Part shown: one piece after another, positions 1 through 6,808 of the stretch
Layout of the letters: every line of letters begins with the position of its first letter
Numbering within the stretch: the stretch's first letter is position 1
NCBI GenBank assembly: GCA_018821745.1
Contig: JAHJLU010000781.1
Span: 1 to 7,275 of the forward strand
Source: Myxococcota bacterium
GTDB lineage: Bacteria; Myxococcota_A; Polyangia; HGW-17
Length of the DNA: 7,275 nucleotides
Reading direction: 5' to 3'
Made by a program: the position numbers and the translations under genes
The notes under the pieces: model-generated
Database searches by the model: none
What the model was told of the DNA's origin: nothing
Seen by the model: the letters and a program-made list of their open reading frames with translations, nothing else

Positions 1-140
1 TCCATGGGAATCATCACCAGCATGAGAGAACGCAGAACCCCGAAGCTGGATTCTTCTGTACTGCTGGAGTGATAGAAGGTCTGATATGGCTTCAGACCTG
101 AAAGTTTGCCCGTTTCAACAATGGTGCGACCCAACTTCAT
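1..140 (-). CDS. Possible unknown protein, N-terminal fragment (cut by left window edge)
   Basis: An open frame starts at ATG 138-140, 37 bases past the thiC stop, and runs without a stop to the left edge (46 codons). The peptide begins MKLGRTIVETGKLSGLKPYQ, continues with a Ser/Glu-rich stretch, then a short hydrophobic run (VLRSLMLVMIPM). I do not recognise a family. The frame is closed upstream by TAA at 183-185, and no other ATG, GTG or TTG lies between that stop and this ATG, so it is the only possible start. Support: a good extended -10 (TGGTATAGT, 150-158) sits just upstream, and AGG lies very close to the ATG. Against: the fragment is short, the Shine-Dalgarno is weak and crowded, and an 8-bp inverted repeat lies inside it. 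It could be a real downstream gene or a chance open frame in an intergenic region. Confidence 0.4.
   Translation of the reverse strand, partial: MKLGRTIVETGKLSGLKPYQTFYHSSSTEESSFGVLRSLMLVMIPM
77..99. repeat. 8-bp perfect inverted repeat (hairpin)
   Basis: AGGTCTGA (77-84) and TCAGACCT (92-99) are perfect reverse complements around a 7-base loop. No T-run follows the stem on either strand, so it is not a typical intrinsic terminator for thiC. It lies inside the possible left-edge gene, and could be a structured RNA element or a protein-binding palindrome if that frame is not coding. Confidence 0.4.
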
Positions 141-149
141 GACCTGTGC

Positions 150-158
150 ACTATACCA
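150..158 (-). promoter_or_regulatory. Extended -10 promoter element downstream of thiC
   Basis: On the minus strand the sequence reads TGG TATAGT: a TGn extension joined to a hexamer one base away from TATAAT. At a 17-bp spacing the -35 position (173-178) reads ATCGCC, a poor match, as is common for extended -10 promoters. The predicted transcript start near 143 would leave only about 3 bases before the ATG at 138-140, so translation would be close to leaderless. Prediction from motif only. Confidence 0.35.
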
Positions 159-177
159 TTTAACCGGAAGAGGGCGA

Positions 178-1455
178 TCAGTTTATTTTTTTTCGGCGGT
201 TGTCGGTGCGAACGGCGCAGAGGCTTCCACACATGGTGCACACCTCTTCGGCGGACGCCTCACTGCCCTCTTTATACTGCCGGGGCTTGAAGGGATCGAG
301 CGCCAACTGATACATGGAGGTCCAGTCAAGGTTCTTTCGAGCCATGCTCATGGCGTTGTCCCAGGCCCGTGCGCCCCGGACGCCTTTAGCAAGATCCCCC
401 GCATGGGCGGCAATTTTACTGGCCATGACACCCTCCCGAACGTCGTCCTTGTCGGGAAGTCTCAGGTGTTCGGCGGGAGTGACGTAGCACAGGAAGTCCA
501 CGCCGGCGGCTGCGGCGATGGCACCACCGATGGCGCCGGTGATGTGGTCATACCCGGGGGCGACATCGGTCACCAGTGGTCCGAGTACATAGAAGGGGGC
601 ACCATGGCAGATACGCTTCTGCATGCTGACCGCTTCGGTGATTTGGTTAATGGGGACATGCCCCGGACCCTCGATCATGACCTGTACCCCATAATCCCTG
701 GCCCGTGCTGCCAGCTCTCCCAGGACCATGAGCTCCGCAATCTGTGCGGCGTCATTGGCGTCGTAGCCGGCACCGGGTCTGAGCCCGTCACCCAGGCTCA
801 GGGTGACGTCGTGCTCGAGGCAGATGGCCAGGAGACGGTCATACTGCTCATAGAGGGGGTTTTCGTTCCCGCTGGCGGCGATATAGGCAGCCAGGAGTGA
901 TCCTCCGCGGGAGACAATTCCCCCCAGTCGCGGGAGGGGCATATGGTCGAGAACGGAGACGGTATGTCGTGTGATACCGCAGTGGACGGTGATAAAATCC
1001 ACACCCTGGCGTGCCTGCTTCTCAATGCAGGCAAAGAGCTTCTCCCCGTCTATTTCGTCAACGGCAAGCTGTGTGGCGACCTCGTAAATGGGGACGGTGC
1101 CTATCATGACGGGGCTGTTCTCAATAATAATCTTTCTGATTTCATCAAGATCGCCACCGGTAGAGAGATCCATTACCGACTCGGCTCCAAAGCGCACCGC
1201 GATCTCCAGTTTCTTGAGCTCTTCCTCTTCGAGATTTCGCAGCCCCGAGGCACCGATGTTGGCATTTACCTTGGTGCGAAGTCCCTGTCCGATACCCACG
1301 GCTCGAAACGAGCGATGAATATTGAAGGGGATTACCACCAACCCTTTGGCGACAAGGTCGCGAATCTCTTCGGGCGTATACCCCTCATCCTGGGCCACTT
1401 CGATCATTTGCTGTGTAATCTCGCCGTTTTTCGCACGGCTGAGTTGAGTTGCCAT
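178..1455 (-). CDS. thiC: ThiC-family radical SAM enzyme: phosphomethylpyrimidine synthase (short form)
   Basis: The default role is conversion of 5-aminoimidazole ribotide to 4-amino-5-hydroxymethyl-2-methylpyrimidine phosphate, the pyrimidine half of thiamin, in the cytoplasm using SAM and a [4Fe-4S] cluster. Family landmarks run in order: KVNANIG (62-68), MDLSTGGDL (95-103), GTVPIYE (119-125), VHCGITR (157-163), SRGGS (182-186), LGDGLRPG (221-228), IEGPGHVPINQ (261-271), PFYVLGPLVTDVAPGYDH (287-304) and CYVTPAEH (323-330). The C-terminal cluster ligands are Cys406, Cys409 and Cys413 (CX2CX3C). At 425 residues this is the short class seen in archaea and many anaerobes, lacking the N-terminal extension of the E. 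coli type. Start: GGAGGT at 1461-1466, 5 bases before ATG. No other thi gene is adjacent. The family also contains BzaF (5-hydroxybenzimidazole synthase), which this gene alone cannot exclude. ThiC-family membership is near certain; the exact product less so. Confidence 0.93.
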   Translation of the reverse strand: MATQLSRAKNGEITQQMIEVAQDEGYTPEEIRDLVAKGLVVIPFNIHRSFRAVGIGQGLRTKVNANIGASGLRNLEEEELKKLEIAVRFGAESVMDLSTGGDLDEIRKIIIENSPVMIGTVPIYEVATQLAVDEIDGEKLFACIEKQARQGVDFITVHCGITRHTVSVLDHMPLPRLGGIVSRGGSLLAAYIAASGNENPLYEQYDRLLAICLEHDVTLSLGDGLRPGAGYDANDAAQIAELMVLGELAARARDYGVQVMIEGPGHVPINQITEAVSMQKRICHGAPFYVLGPLVTDVAPGYDHITGAIGGAIAAAAGVDFLCYVTPAEHLRLPDKDDVREGVMASKIAAHAGDLAKGVRGARAWDNAMSMARKNLDWTSMYQLALDPFKPRQYKEGSEASAEEVCTMCGSLCAVRTDNRRKKIN

Positions 1456-1473
1456 GTTTCACCTCCGGTGCGC

Positions 1474-1503
1474 ACTTTAAGACGCATTATCCCTTATGGT
1501 CAA
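1474..1503 (-). promoter_or_regulatory. Candidate sigma70-like promoter for thiC
   Basis: The minus strand carries TTGACC (1498-1503, 5 of 6 to the -35 consensus), then TAAAGT (1474-1479, 4 of 6 to the -10) after an 18-bp spacer. Transcription would begin near 1467, leaving about 12 bases before the ATG. The palindrome GGAATTCC (1504-1511) abuts the upstream edge of the -35 and might be an operator. The leader is far too short for a TPP riboswitch, and no CTGAGA-type core is seen in the 87-bp gap. ThiC may also be read through from the operon upstream, since no clear terminator separates them. Confidence 0.4.
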
Positions 1504-1542
1504 GGAATTCCCGCGCTGCCGTGACGATTGGGACTGGGGGAC

Positions 1543-2424
1543 TTACTGTTTGTAATAATTGCTGATGAGGGGAGATTTGTTGTACGTGCCCTTGAAGGGT
1601 TTGAGGAACCCTCGGAACTGGAAGCGAAGGATAGGGGGATAAGCGGAGAGGAAGGTAGCTTTGATGCGCCCCATGGGGACACCGCCGGCAGCGGCTCCCC
1701 CCATTCCTCCGAGGGCTCCGCCGCCGAGCGCCTGGACTGCCCCTCGCACCTTGGAGACAATATCTTTGGGGAGTTTGCGGTTAACCAGGGCAAAGGAGGC
1801 GTTGGGCATGGATGAGGTGGCGAAGACCAGAGTGAGACCGGAGGCCATCTTCATGGGTGCAAAGGTTGCGTGGGCCCCGCCGTTGATGACTGTCTGGACA
1901 GCGGAGGCGAGGTCGGGGACGATCTTCACCGAACCAAAATATTTTCGAACCTTGACTTCACCAGAGAGGAGCCCTTCGGCCACGCTCACCTCGGCCCCGC
2001 CGGCGCGGGCAAGGACCAGGGTCTTTCCCTTTAAGGACGAGAAGGTCCCGCCACCTTTGGCGTAAAGTCCCCAGGGTGCTCGTGAGCCTCCCCCGTAGGT
2101 GGAGGTGGCGAGCACGGTGAAGCTCCCCCTGTGCATGGCCATAAAGATGGGGTCGACCAGGGCAAAATCAAGACCACCCAGGGATCCACTGAAGGATCCT
2201 CCGCTGGAGAAAGCTCTCCCGGAGCAGGGTATCTTCAGGAGGCCCTGCACATAGTTGGCCACACCCTTGATGTAGCTCCACCGGGCGGAGTTGGAAGCGA
2301 AGGCGGTGTTTGGCGCGTAGATACCGAAGCGAAGCTTTTTGGGAGCCTTGGGTTTGGTCTGGGCGTAGGCACCCTGGGTGAAGGTCAGCGTTATTATGGC
2401 AAAAAGGAGCGCAAGTTTTTTCAT
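1543..2424 (-). CDS. PhnD-like periplasmic substrate-binding protein (orphan)
   Basis: A 293-residue secreted protein. Residues 1-21 form a Sec signal peptide (KK, hydrophobic core, AYA before Gln22) with no lipobox cysteine. Residues 31 to about 233 look like the PhnD / phosphate-phosphite-phosphonate binding fold (type 2 periplasmic binding protein): LRFGIYAPNT as first strand, LDFALVDPIFM (85-95), a WGLYAKGGGTFSSLKGKTLVLA segment (118-139) matching the family's 'LKGK' signature, and AVQTVINGGAHATFAP (175-190). A glycine/alanine-rich stretch at 232-252 links to a short C-terminal tail. The start is set by AGGTGA at 2428-2433. It begins 15 bp after the TPR gene and is probably cotranscribed and translated with it. 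No permease or ATPase gene is nearby, so transport is unproven; a sensory or ligand-presenting role is possible. The ligand is unknown. Confidence 0.75.
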   Translation of the reverse strand: MKKLALLFAIITLTFTQGAYAQTKPKAPKKLRFGIYAPNTAFASNSARWSYIKGVANYVQGLLKIPCSGRAFSSGGSFSGSLGGLDFALVDPIFMAMHRGSFTVLATSTYGGGSRAPWGLYAKGGGTFSSLKGKTLVLARAGGAEVSVAEGLLSGEVKVRKYFGSVKIVPDLASAVQTVINGGAHATFAPMKMASGLTLVFATSSMPNASFALVNRKLPKDIVSKVRGAVQALGGGALGGMGGAAAGGVPMGRIKATFLSAYPPILRFQFRGFLKPFKGTYNKSPLISNYYKQ

Positions 2425-2439
2425 GATTCACCTGGGGGA

Positions 2440-4884
2440 CTATTTGTACCCGAAAATTTTTTCTTTAACGGAGATGAGTCGTTTCACACTGGCCCCGCCA
2501 AGACCCGCCGCGGCACACTTCTTCAGATAGAGATACGAGGATTGGGAGTCGCCACTGTTGTGATAATGGGCTCCGAGGTTGCAATTGGCCTGAGCGGTTC
2601 CAATATTTTTCCACAGCTCCACCGCTTTCCCCGTACTTCCCGTTTTGTAGTAGGCAAGCGCCAGGTTCATTTTTACGCCGATGGTTCTTGCGCCGTCGGG
2701 GACCTTGGTGAGCAGCGCAAGCGCCCCCTTTGCCTTGCCGCGTTTGAGCAGGTTCGAACCTTCAACCGCGTCGCAGGAGACCAGGAATGCGTAGACCTGA
2801 CCCTTGAGCCCTGCGGGCAGTTTGTCGACAATTCTCCTAAAGAGCGCCCGTGCCTCCCCCAGCCGCATCTGGCGATAGGCAATGTATGCCTTGAGCAGGG
2901 TGGGCCCGAACTTGTCGTAGGGTGCCTTGAAGAGGGTTGCCATGTCGGCTGTTTTCCCCACACGATTCATATATTTTCCCGACTCGCCAAAGTTCCCGAG
3001 CTCGATGTACGCCATGCCCTTGAGGAAATCCCGCTGCCTCGATTCGCTCACCGTAAGGGGCACCTCATAGTCACTCATGGCCTTGAGGTCTTGAAGGGCT
3101 TCCTTACCCTTGCCGGCAGTCAGCCGGGTTGCCGCTCTTGAGAGATACCCCCTGACCAGGTTCGCCTCGATCATGCGGGCGAGTTTGGGGATGGTGAGGG
3201 AGTTGGATTGGGCCTCCTTCATGAGATCCACTGCCTTCTCCGTGTCGCCGGTGTTGAGGTAGGCGAGGGAGAGATCGAGCTGCACCCTGGCGAGCACATC
3301 GGAGGAGCGCTTGGTTGCCCTTTCCCGGGCGGTCTCAAGCCAGGTGATGGCAGCCTTGTACTCTTTTTTCTCCAGGAGCATCCGGCCCTTGAGTCGGATG
3401 AAATAGTAGTTGTTGGCCTGGAGCTTCAGCCCTCGCTCCAGCAGGTCCGAGGCACTCTTGAAGTCGCCCTTCATGAGATAGAGCAAGGAGAGGTTCTGGA
3501 TTACGTTAGTGTTGTTGGGATCAAGGTCCAGTGCGCTTTTCAGGCTTTTTGCAGATTGGTCGAAGGAACCCTTCACCAGATCACGATAGCCCAGTTTGAA
3601 ATAGGTCCTGATGGTGATATCTTTTGTGGGACGATGATCGGGTCGCAGCTTGAGGGCCTTGGTCAAAATGTCACGGGCCTGGTCGAGTTTCCCGTTCTCC
3701 ATGGCCGCGTTGCCATAGATTGTGAGGAGCTTCGGCGTGAGCTTCCCGGGGTCGAGGGCGGCGATGGCGTTGTAGGCCTTGTCGGAATTTTTCAACTTGA
3801 GGTAGGCGAAGGAGAGGGGAACCAGCAGCAGATGGTTTTTCGGCCACCTTTTAACGGCAGGTTCGAGAAGCTCAACGGCTTTGGCGTATTGTCGGATGCT
3901 GATGAAGTTGATGGCCAGTTTGATATAGACCTTGGTATCTTGTGGGTCGAGCTTGATAGCCCGCTGGAATGAGCGGATGGAATCGGTCTTGCGTCCCGTT
4001 GCGAAGAGCAGATCACCAAGGAGTGTATGGCCATAAGGATCGGTGGGCCTCAGACCAAGGTAGCGTTTCACGTAGGCGATAGAAGCCAGCCCGCTGCCGG
4101 AATAGAACATGGAGACCGCCATGCCAAGGAAAATTCGGGGCTTGTTTCCCCCGTAACGGCTGACGCGGCGGAAGTAGGGGAGGGCCTCTGTGTGTCGATC
4201 CAGAAGACGCAGCGACTCGGCTTTGCACCACAGAGCCGAGGGATACTGGGTCTTAAGTTTGAGGGCCTTGTCACAGGAGTCGAGGGCCAGAGTGGGCTTG
4301 TTGAGTTTCAGTTGTGCCTCTCCGATCCTGAAGAGGACGATGTAGTCCGTGTCTTTTTTAATGGCGGAGGGCCGGTGCTTTAAAAATGCCTGGAAGGCGT
4401 CCAGACTCTTTTGCCACTGTCCAAGGCGCTGATAATACTTGGCGATACCGATTTTGCGGCCTGGCTCGAAGTAGGCGAAGGCCAGGGTGGAGTTGGTGGC
4501 AACCGCCTTGAGCAGGAGGGCCGTGCCCTCTTTTACCTTGCCGAGCATCTGCAGTGACAGCCCCATCCACATCTGCACTTCCGGGGTGACGGCTCCGGCC
4601 TTCACCGCTTTCTCCGAGGTGGTCACAGTCTCCTTGAATGCTCCCTCCGCGTAGAGGATGGAGGTGAGCTTGGACCAGGCCCCCGCGAGGGTGGGATCCA
4701 GCTCTGTGGCCCGGGCGAAACGTTGTTTCGCTTCTTCGATGTTGCCCGCGTCCAGGGCACGTTCCCCTTTTTTCAACTGGGTGATGGCGTCCTGAATTGC
4801 CCCGGAGTTGGTCTGGGCGAACAGGGTCTGCGGCATGACCATGACGACAAGGAGAGCGCTCACAATTAGCAGATGCTGTTTCAT
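2440..4884 (-). CDS. Secreted tetratricopeptide-repeat (TPR) protein
   Basis: An 814-residue exported protein made almost wholly of TPR-type helical hairpins. A signal peptide covers residues 1-23 (hydrophobic core, LFA before Gln24) with no lipobox, so a soluble or peripherally attached periplasmic location is likely. Clear repeats include 34-65 (ALDAGNIEEAKQRFARATELDP), 283-315 (LLGDLLFATGRKTDSIRSFQ... KLDP), 387-415, 426-456 (SAKSLKSALDLDP), 461-488 and 534-560. The region from about 570 to the end is more degenerate but keeps helical pairs such as 735-758. It has no catalytic domain that I can see. TPR arrays are protein-binding scaffolds, so its partners may be the binding protein encoded 15 bp downstream, the sensor region of the phosphatase encoded 36 bp upstream, or an envelope complex. 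The start has GAGG 8 bases ahead of the ATG. The specific function is unknown. Confidence 0.88.
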   Translation of the reverse strand: MKQHLLIVSALLVVMVMPQTLFAQTNSGAIQDAITQLKKGERALDAGNIEEAKQRFARATELDPTLAGAWSKLTSILYAEGAFKETVTTSEKAVKAGAVTPEVQMWMGLSLQMLGKVKEGTALLLKAVATNSTLAFAYFEPGRKIGIAKYYQRLGQWQKSLDAFQAFLKHRPSAIKKDTDYIVLFRIGEAQLKLNKPTLALDSCDKALKLKTQYPSALWCKAESLRLLDRHTEALPYFRRVSRYGGNKPRIFLGMAVSMFYSGSGLASIAYVKRYLGLRPTDPYGHTLLGDLLFATGRKTDSIRSFQRAIKLDPQDTKVYIKLAINFISIRQYAKAVELLEPAVKRWPKNHLLLVPLSFAYLKLKNSDKAYNAIAALDPGKLTPKLLTIYGNAAMENGKLDQARDILTKALKLRPDHRPTKDITIRTYFKLGYRDLVKGSFDQSAKSLKSALDLDPNNTNVIQNLSLLYLMKGDFKSASDLLERGLKLQANNYYFIRLKGRMLLEKKEYKAAITWLETARERATKRSSDVLARVQLDLSLAYLNTGDTEKAVDLMKEAQSNSLTIPKLARMIEANLVRGYLSRAATRLTAGKGKEALQDLKAMSDYEVPLTVSESRQRDFLKGMAYIELGNFGESGKYMNRVGKTADMATLFKAPYDKFGPTLLKAYIAYRQMRLGEARALFRRIVDKLPAGLKGQVYAFLVSCDAVEGSNLLKRGKAKGALALLTKVPDGARTIGVKMNLALAYYKTGSTGKAVELWKNIGTAQANCNLGAHYHNSGDSQSSYLYLKKCAAAGLGGASVKRLISVKEKIFGYK

Positions 4885-4897
4885 TCGTATACCTCGG

Positions 4898-4914
4898 CCT
4901 GCCTGGGCGGCAGG
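4898..4914 (-). promoter_or_regulatory. Intercistronic hairpin between phosphatase and TPR genes
   Basis: A perfect 6-bp GC-rich stem (CCTGCC with GGCAGG) and a 5-base loop lie within the 36-bp gap, 6 bases after the phosphatase stop and just before the GAGG ribosome-binding sequence of the TPR gene. No T-run follows, so it is unlikely to be a full terminator. It could protect the upstream mRNA from 3' exonucleases, or tune translation of the TPR gene by its closeness to the ribosome-binding site. Confidence 0.45.
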
Positions 4915-4920
4915 AGTCTC

Positions 4921-6636
4921 TTATGCTTTCTTGATGCGTCCGAACACCAGCGTGTGATCATCCTGATGTGCCACGCCGCTGTAGAACTCTTCGGCGTCTT
5001 TCACCAGGCTGTCCCGCAACTCATTGAGGGGCAGATCGCAGAATTTTTTGATGATCCTTCGGAATCGCTTGTCGCCGTATTCCACGGCCTCCGGGTTCTC
5101 GTCCTCGATGATGCCGTCCGTGTACCACACCACGAGATCCTCGGGCTCAAGTGTGACCTCCTTGATCTCATAGGGACCCTGGTCAGGTTCGCCGAGGCGG
5201 TTGCCCCTGACCATGAGTTGGATGAACTTGTCCTCGGTTTTTCGGTAAACGTAAGGGAAGTTGTGCCCCGCGTTGACAAAGGTGAGCTGCAGCGAGGCCG
5301 GATCGAAGATGCAGGCGAAACAGGTCATGAAGAACTGCCCCTTGCCGTTCTGATGAATAACCTTGTTGAGGATTTCCATGAAGGTGGAGAGATTGGGGAC
5401 CAGAGACTCCATTGTGAGGATGGTGTCACAGGCGCTCTTGGCGGCGGCAGTGATCATGGCCGCGGGCACACCGTGGCCCGTGACGTCGCCGATAATAATG
5501 AGGTAGCGTTCGTTGCTGAGTTTGTAGTGGTACCACCAGTCACCGCCGGTCTCGGAGGCGGGCACGAAATATCCGATGACGTCCATTTTGGGGAAGGTCA
5601 TGAGATCATTGGGGGGGACAAGGGTCTCCTGGATGGTTCGGGCAACTTCGAGTTCCTTGGCCATGACGGCTTTTTTCTCGGTCTCCTGGAGCAGAATCAC
5701 CAGGTTGTCGGCCATGAAGTTGAAGCCCTCGCCGAGGACCTGGATCTCGTCGTTGGTGTGGATGGAGACCCGGTGGCCAAGGTCCCCCTGGGCGAAGGTC
5801 TCGAAGCTGCGGACGAGGCTCTTGACGGGGCGGGTGATTCTCAGGCCCTGGAAGATGGCGAAGAGGAACCCGAGGAGGAGGAGGATGGCGCCAAAGATCA
5901 CGATCTTCTTGAGGGAGTCGGCCTTGTCCTTTTTGAGAGAGGATTTGAGCTTCTCCTCATAGATTTTCAGGGAGCGCAGGTTGTACAGCATGATGATGTT
6001 GCCCAGATAGGTGCCCTCTTCGACGATGGGGCTCACGTAAATCATCCGCTCCTGATCATCCTGACAGAGAATCCGCTGCTTGTCTTCCGGGATGGTGCTG
6101 ATGATATCCATGCCCGCGGGGAGACCTTCCTGCTTTGGTTTTTTTACCTTGGGGATAACACCGCGCGCATCACCCGCCTTGATCAGTACCTCGGACCAGG
6201 GGAAACCCGTGAAGGTCACTTCTTTTTTCCCGCCAAGGTTTCGGTCTCCGATGAGGTAAGTCTTGTCTTCTTTGAGTACCCGTGCTTTGGGGTAATTGAA
6301 ATTATAATAGGAAATCAGATTTCCGCGTTCATCGGTGACGATGATGGTGTCGATTTTTTTGTCCTCACGGCCGATTGGGGGGATTGCAGTGGCCAGCTCG
6401 TTGAATTCGCTTGCCTTCAGGAACTTGGCCGCGAGCTTGTTGAGGGTGAAGAGCTGGGCACGACCGGCAAACTTCAAGTTATCAATGTAGGACTCGGTCT
6501 GATCCTTGCCCGTCTTGAGATACACTGACTCCAGGCGTTTCAGGGAGAGAAACCCGAACCCTGCCAAAAGAAGGAGGATTAAAACGATCGTTGCGATAAT
6601 GATGCGGTATGCAATGGAAAATTTTGTTCCGGCCAT
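4921..6636 (-). CDS. Membrane sensor PP2C-type serine phosphatase (RsbU/SpoIIE family) with HAMP domain
   Basis: A 571-residue inner-membrane signalling phosphatase. Domain order: TM helix (about 11-31), extracytoplasmic sensor region (about 32-243, possibly Cache/PAS-like), TM helix (244-263), HAMP (about 264-317, with RITRPVKSL and the DEIQVLGEGFN segment), a coiled linker with the RsbU-like ELEVARTIQETLVP (328-341), and a PP2C/SpoIIE catalytic domain (about 350-568). Likely Mn/Mg ligands are Asp366 (GGDW), Asp384 (GDVTGHG), Asp507 (TDG) and Asp559 or Asp560 (QDDHT); NAGHNFP (455-461) is also present. The site looks complete, so activity is expected. Family members dephosphorylate serine or threonine on anti-sigma-factor antagonist (STAS) proteins; none is encoded here. 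Start: AAAGGTG at 6641-6647, 4 bases before ATG. It heads a probable operon with the TPR and PhnD-like genes. The true signal and substrate are unknown. Confidence 0.92.
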   Translation of the reverse strand: MAGTKFSIAYRIIIATIVLILLLLAGFGFLSLKRLESVYLKTGKDQTESYIDNLKFAGRAQLFTLNKLAAKFLKASEFNELATAIPPIGREDKKIDTIIVTDERGNLISYYNFNYPKARVLKEDKTYLIGDRNLGGKKEVTFTGFPWSEVLIKAGDARGVIPKVKKPKQEGLPAGMDIISTIPEDKQRILCQDDQERMIYVSPIVEEGTYLGNIIMLYNLRSLKIYEEKLKSSLKKDKADSLKKIVIFGAILLLLGFLFAIFQGLRITRPVKSLVRSFETFAQGDLGHRVSIHTNDEIQVLGEGFNFMADNLVILLQETEKKAVMAKELEVARTIQETLVPPNDLMTFPKMDVIGYFVPASETGGDWWYHYKLSNERYLIIIGDVTGHGVPAAMITAAAKSACDTILTMESLVPNLSTFMEILNKVIHQNGKGQFFMTCFACIFDPASLQLTFVNAGHNFPYVYRKTEDKFIQLMVRGNRLGEPDQGPYEIKEVTLEPEDLVVWYTDGIIEDENPEAVEYGDKRFRRIIKKFCDLPLNELRDSLVKDAEEFYSGVAHQDDHTLVFGRIKKA

Positions 6637-6653
6637 GTTTCACCTTTCGCACA

Positions 6654-6682
6654 ATTTTACAGAACTTGGAGAGGATTTCCAA
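6654..6682 (-). promoter_or_regulatory. Sigma70-like promoter for the phosphatase-TPR-PhnD operon
   Basis: On the minus strand TTGGAA (6677-6682, 4 of 6) is followed after exactly 17 bp by TAAAAT (6654-6659, 5 of 6). The start would fall near 6647, inside the ribosome-binding sequence, giving a leader of only about 11 bases. A palindrome TTGGA-N7-TCCAA (6666-6682) overlaps the -35 and spacer and is a plausible repressor site. Two more TAAAAT hexamers lie upstream at 6687-6692 and 6707-6712 in this AT-rich stretch but lack good -35 partners. The rest of the 172-bp gap to ftsK shows no gene and no clear terminator. Confidence 0.5.
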
Positions 6683-6808
6683 CATAATTTTATAGAGTTT
6701 GCGGATATTTTACTGAAATGCCCGATTGCTAAGGGGTTGCGTGTTGATGGATATAAATATTACACGACTTTTTAGCAGAGGATGGGGTCTGGAGAGGCCG
6801 GGTGGAGG

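Noticed and set aside
77..99. Inverted repeat as the thiC intrinsic terminator
   Set aside because: The stem is only 8 bp and is followed by no T-run on the minus strand, and the repeat lies inside a possible coding frame.
106..900. 264-codon plus-strand frame opposite thiC
   Set aside because: Antisense to highly conserved ThiC motifs with no independent support; a register shadow.
1456..1542. Possible TPP riboswitch upstream of thiC
   Set aside because: The gap is only 87 bp, shows no CTGAGA-type core or partner helix, and the predicted leader is about 12 bases.
2131..3141. 336-codon plus-strand frame spanning the TPR/PhnD-like junction
   Set aside because: Same antisense register effect. 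It crosses two well-supported genes and has no family resemblance.
1543..4884. Phosphonate ABC transporter operon
   Set aside because: Only the binding-protein component is present; no ATPase or permease motif occurs in the window.
4873..6528. 551-codon open frame on the plus strand opposite the phosphatase
   Set aside because: It is in exact antisense codon register with a gene of certain family, its product has no recognisable domain or signal, and its openness is explained by lack of TTA, CTA and TCA codons in the sense gene.
6637..6808. Small gene or ftsK terminator in the 172-bp gap
   Set aside because: No open frame with a convincing ribosome-binding site and no stem followed by a T-run was seen; the region is AT-rich and fits a promoter region.
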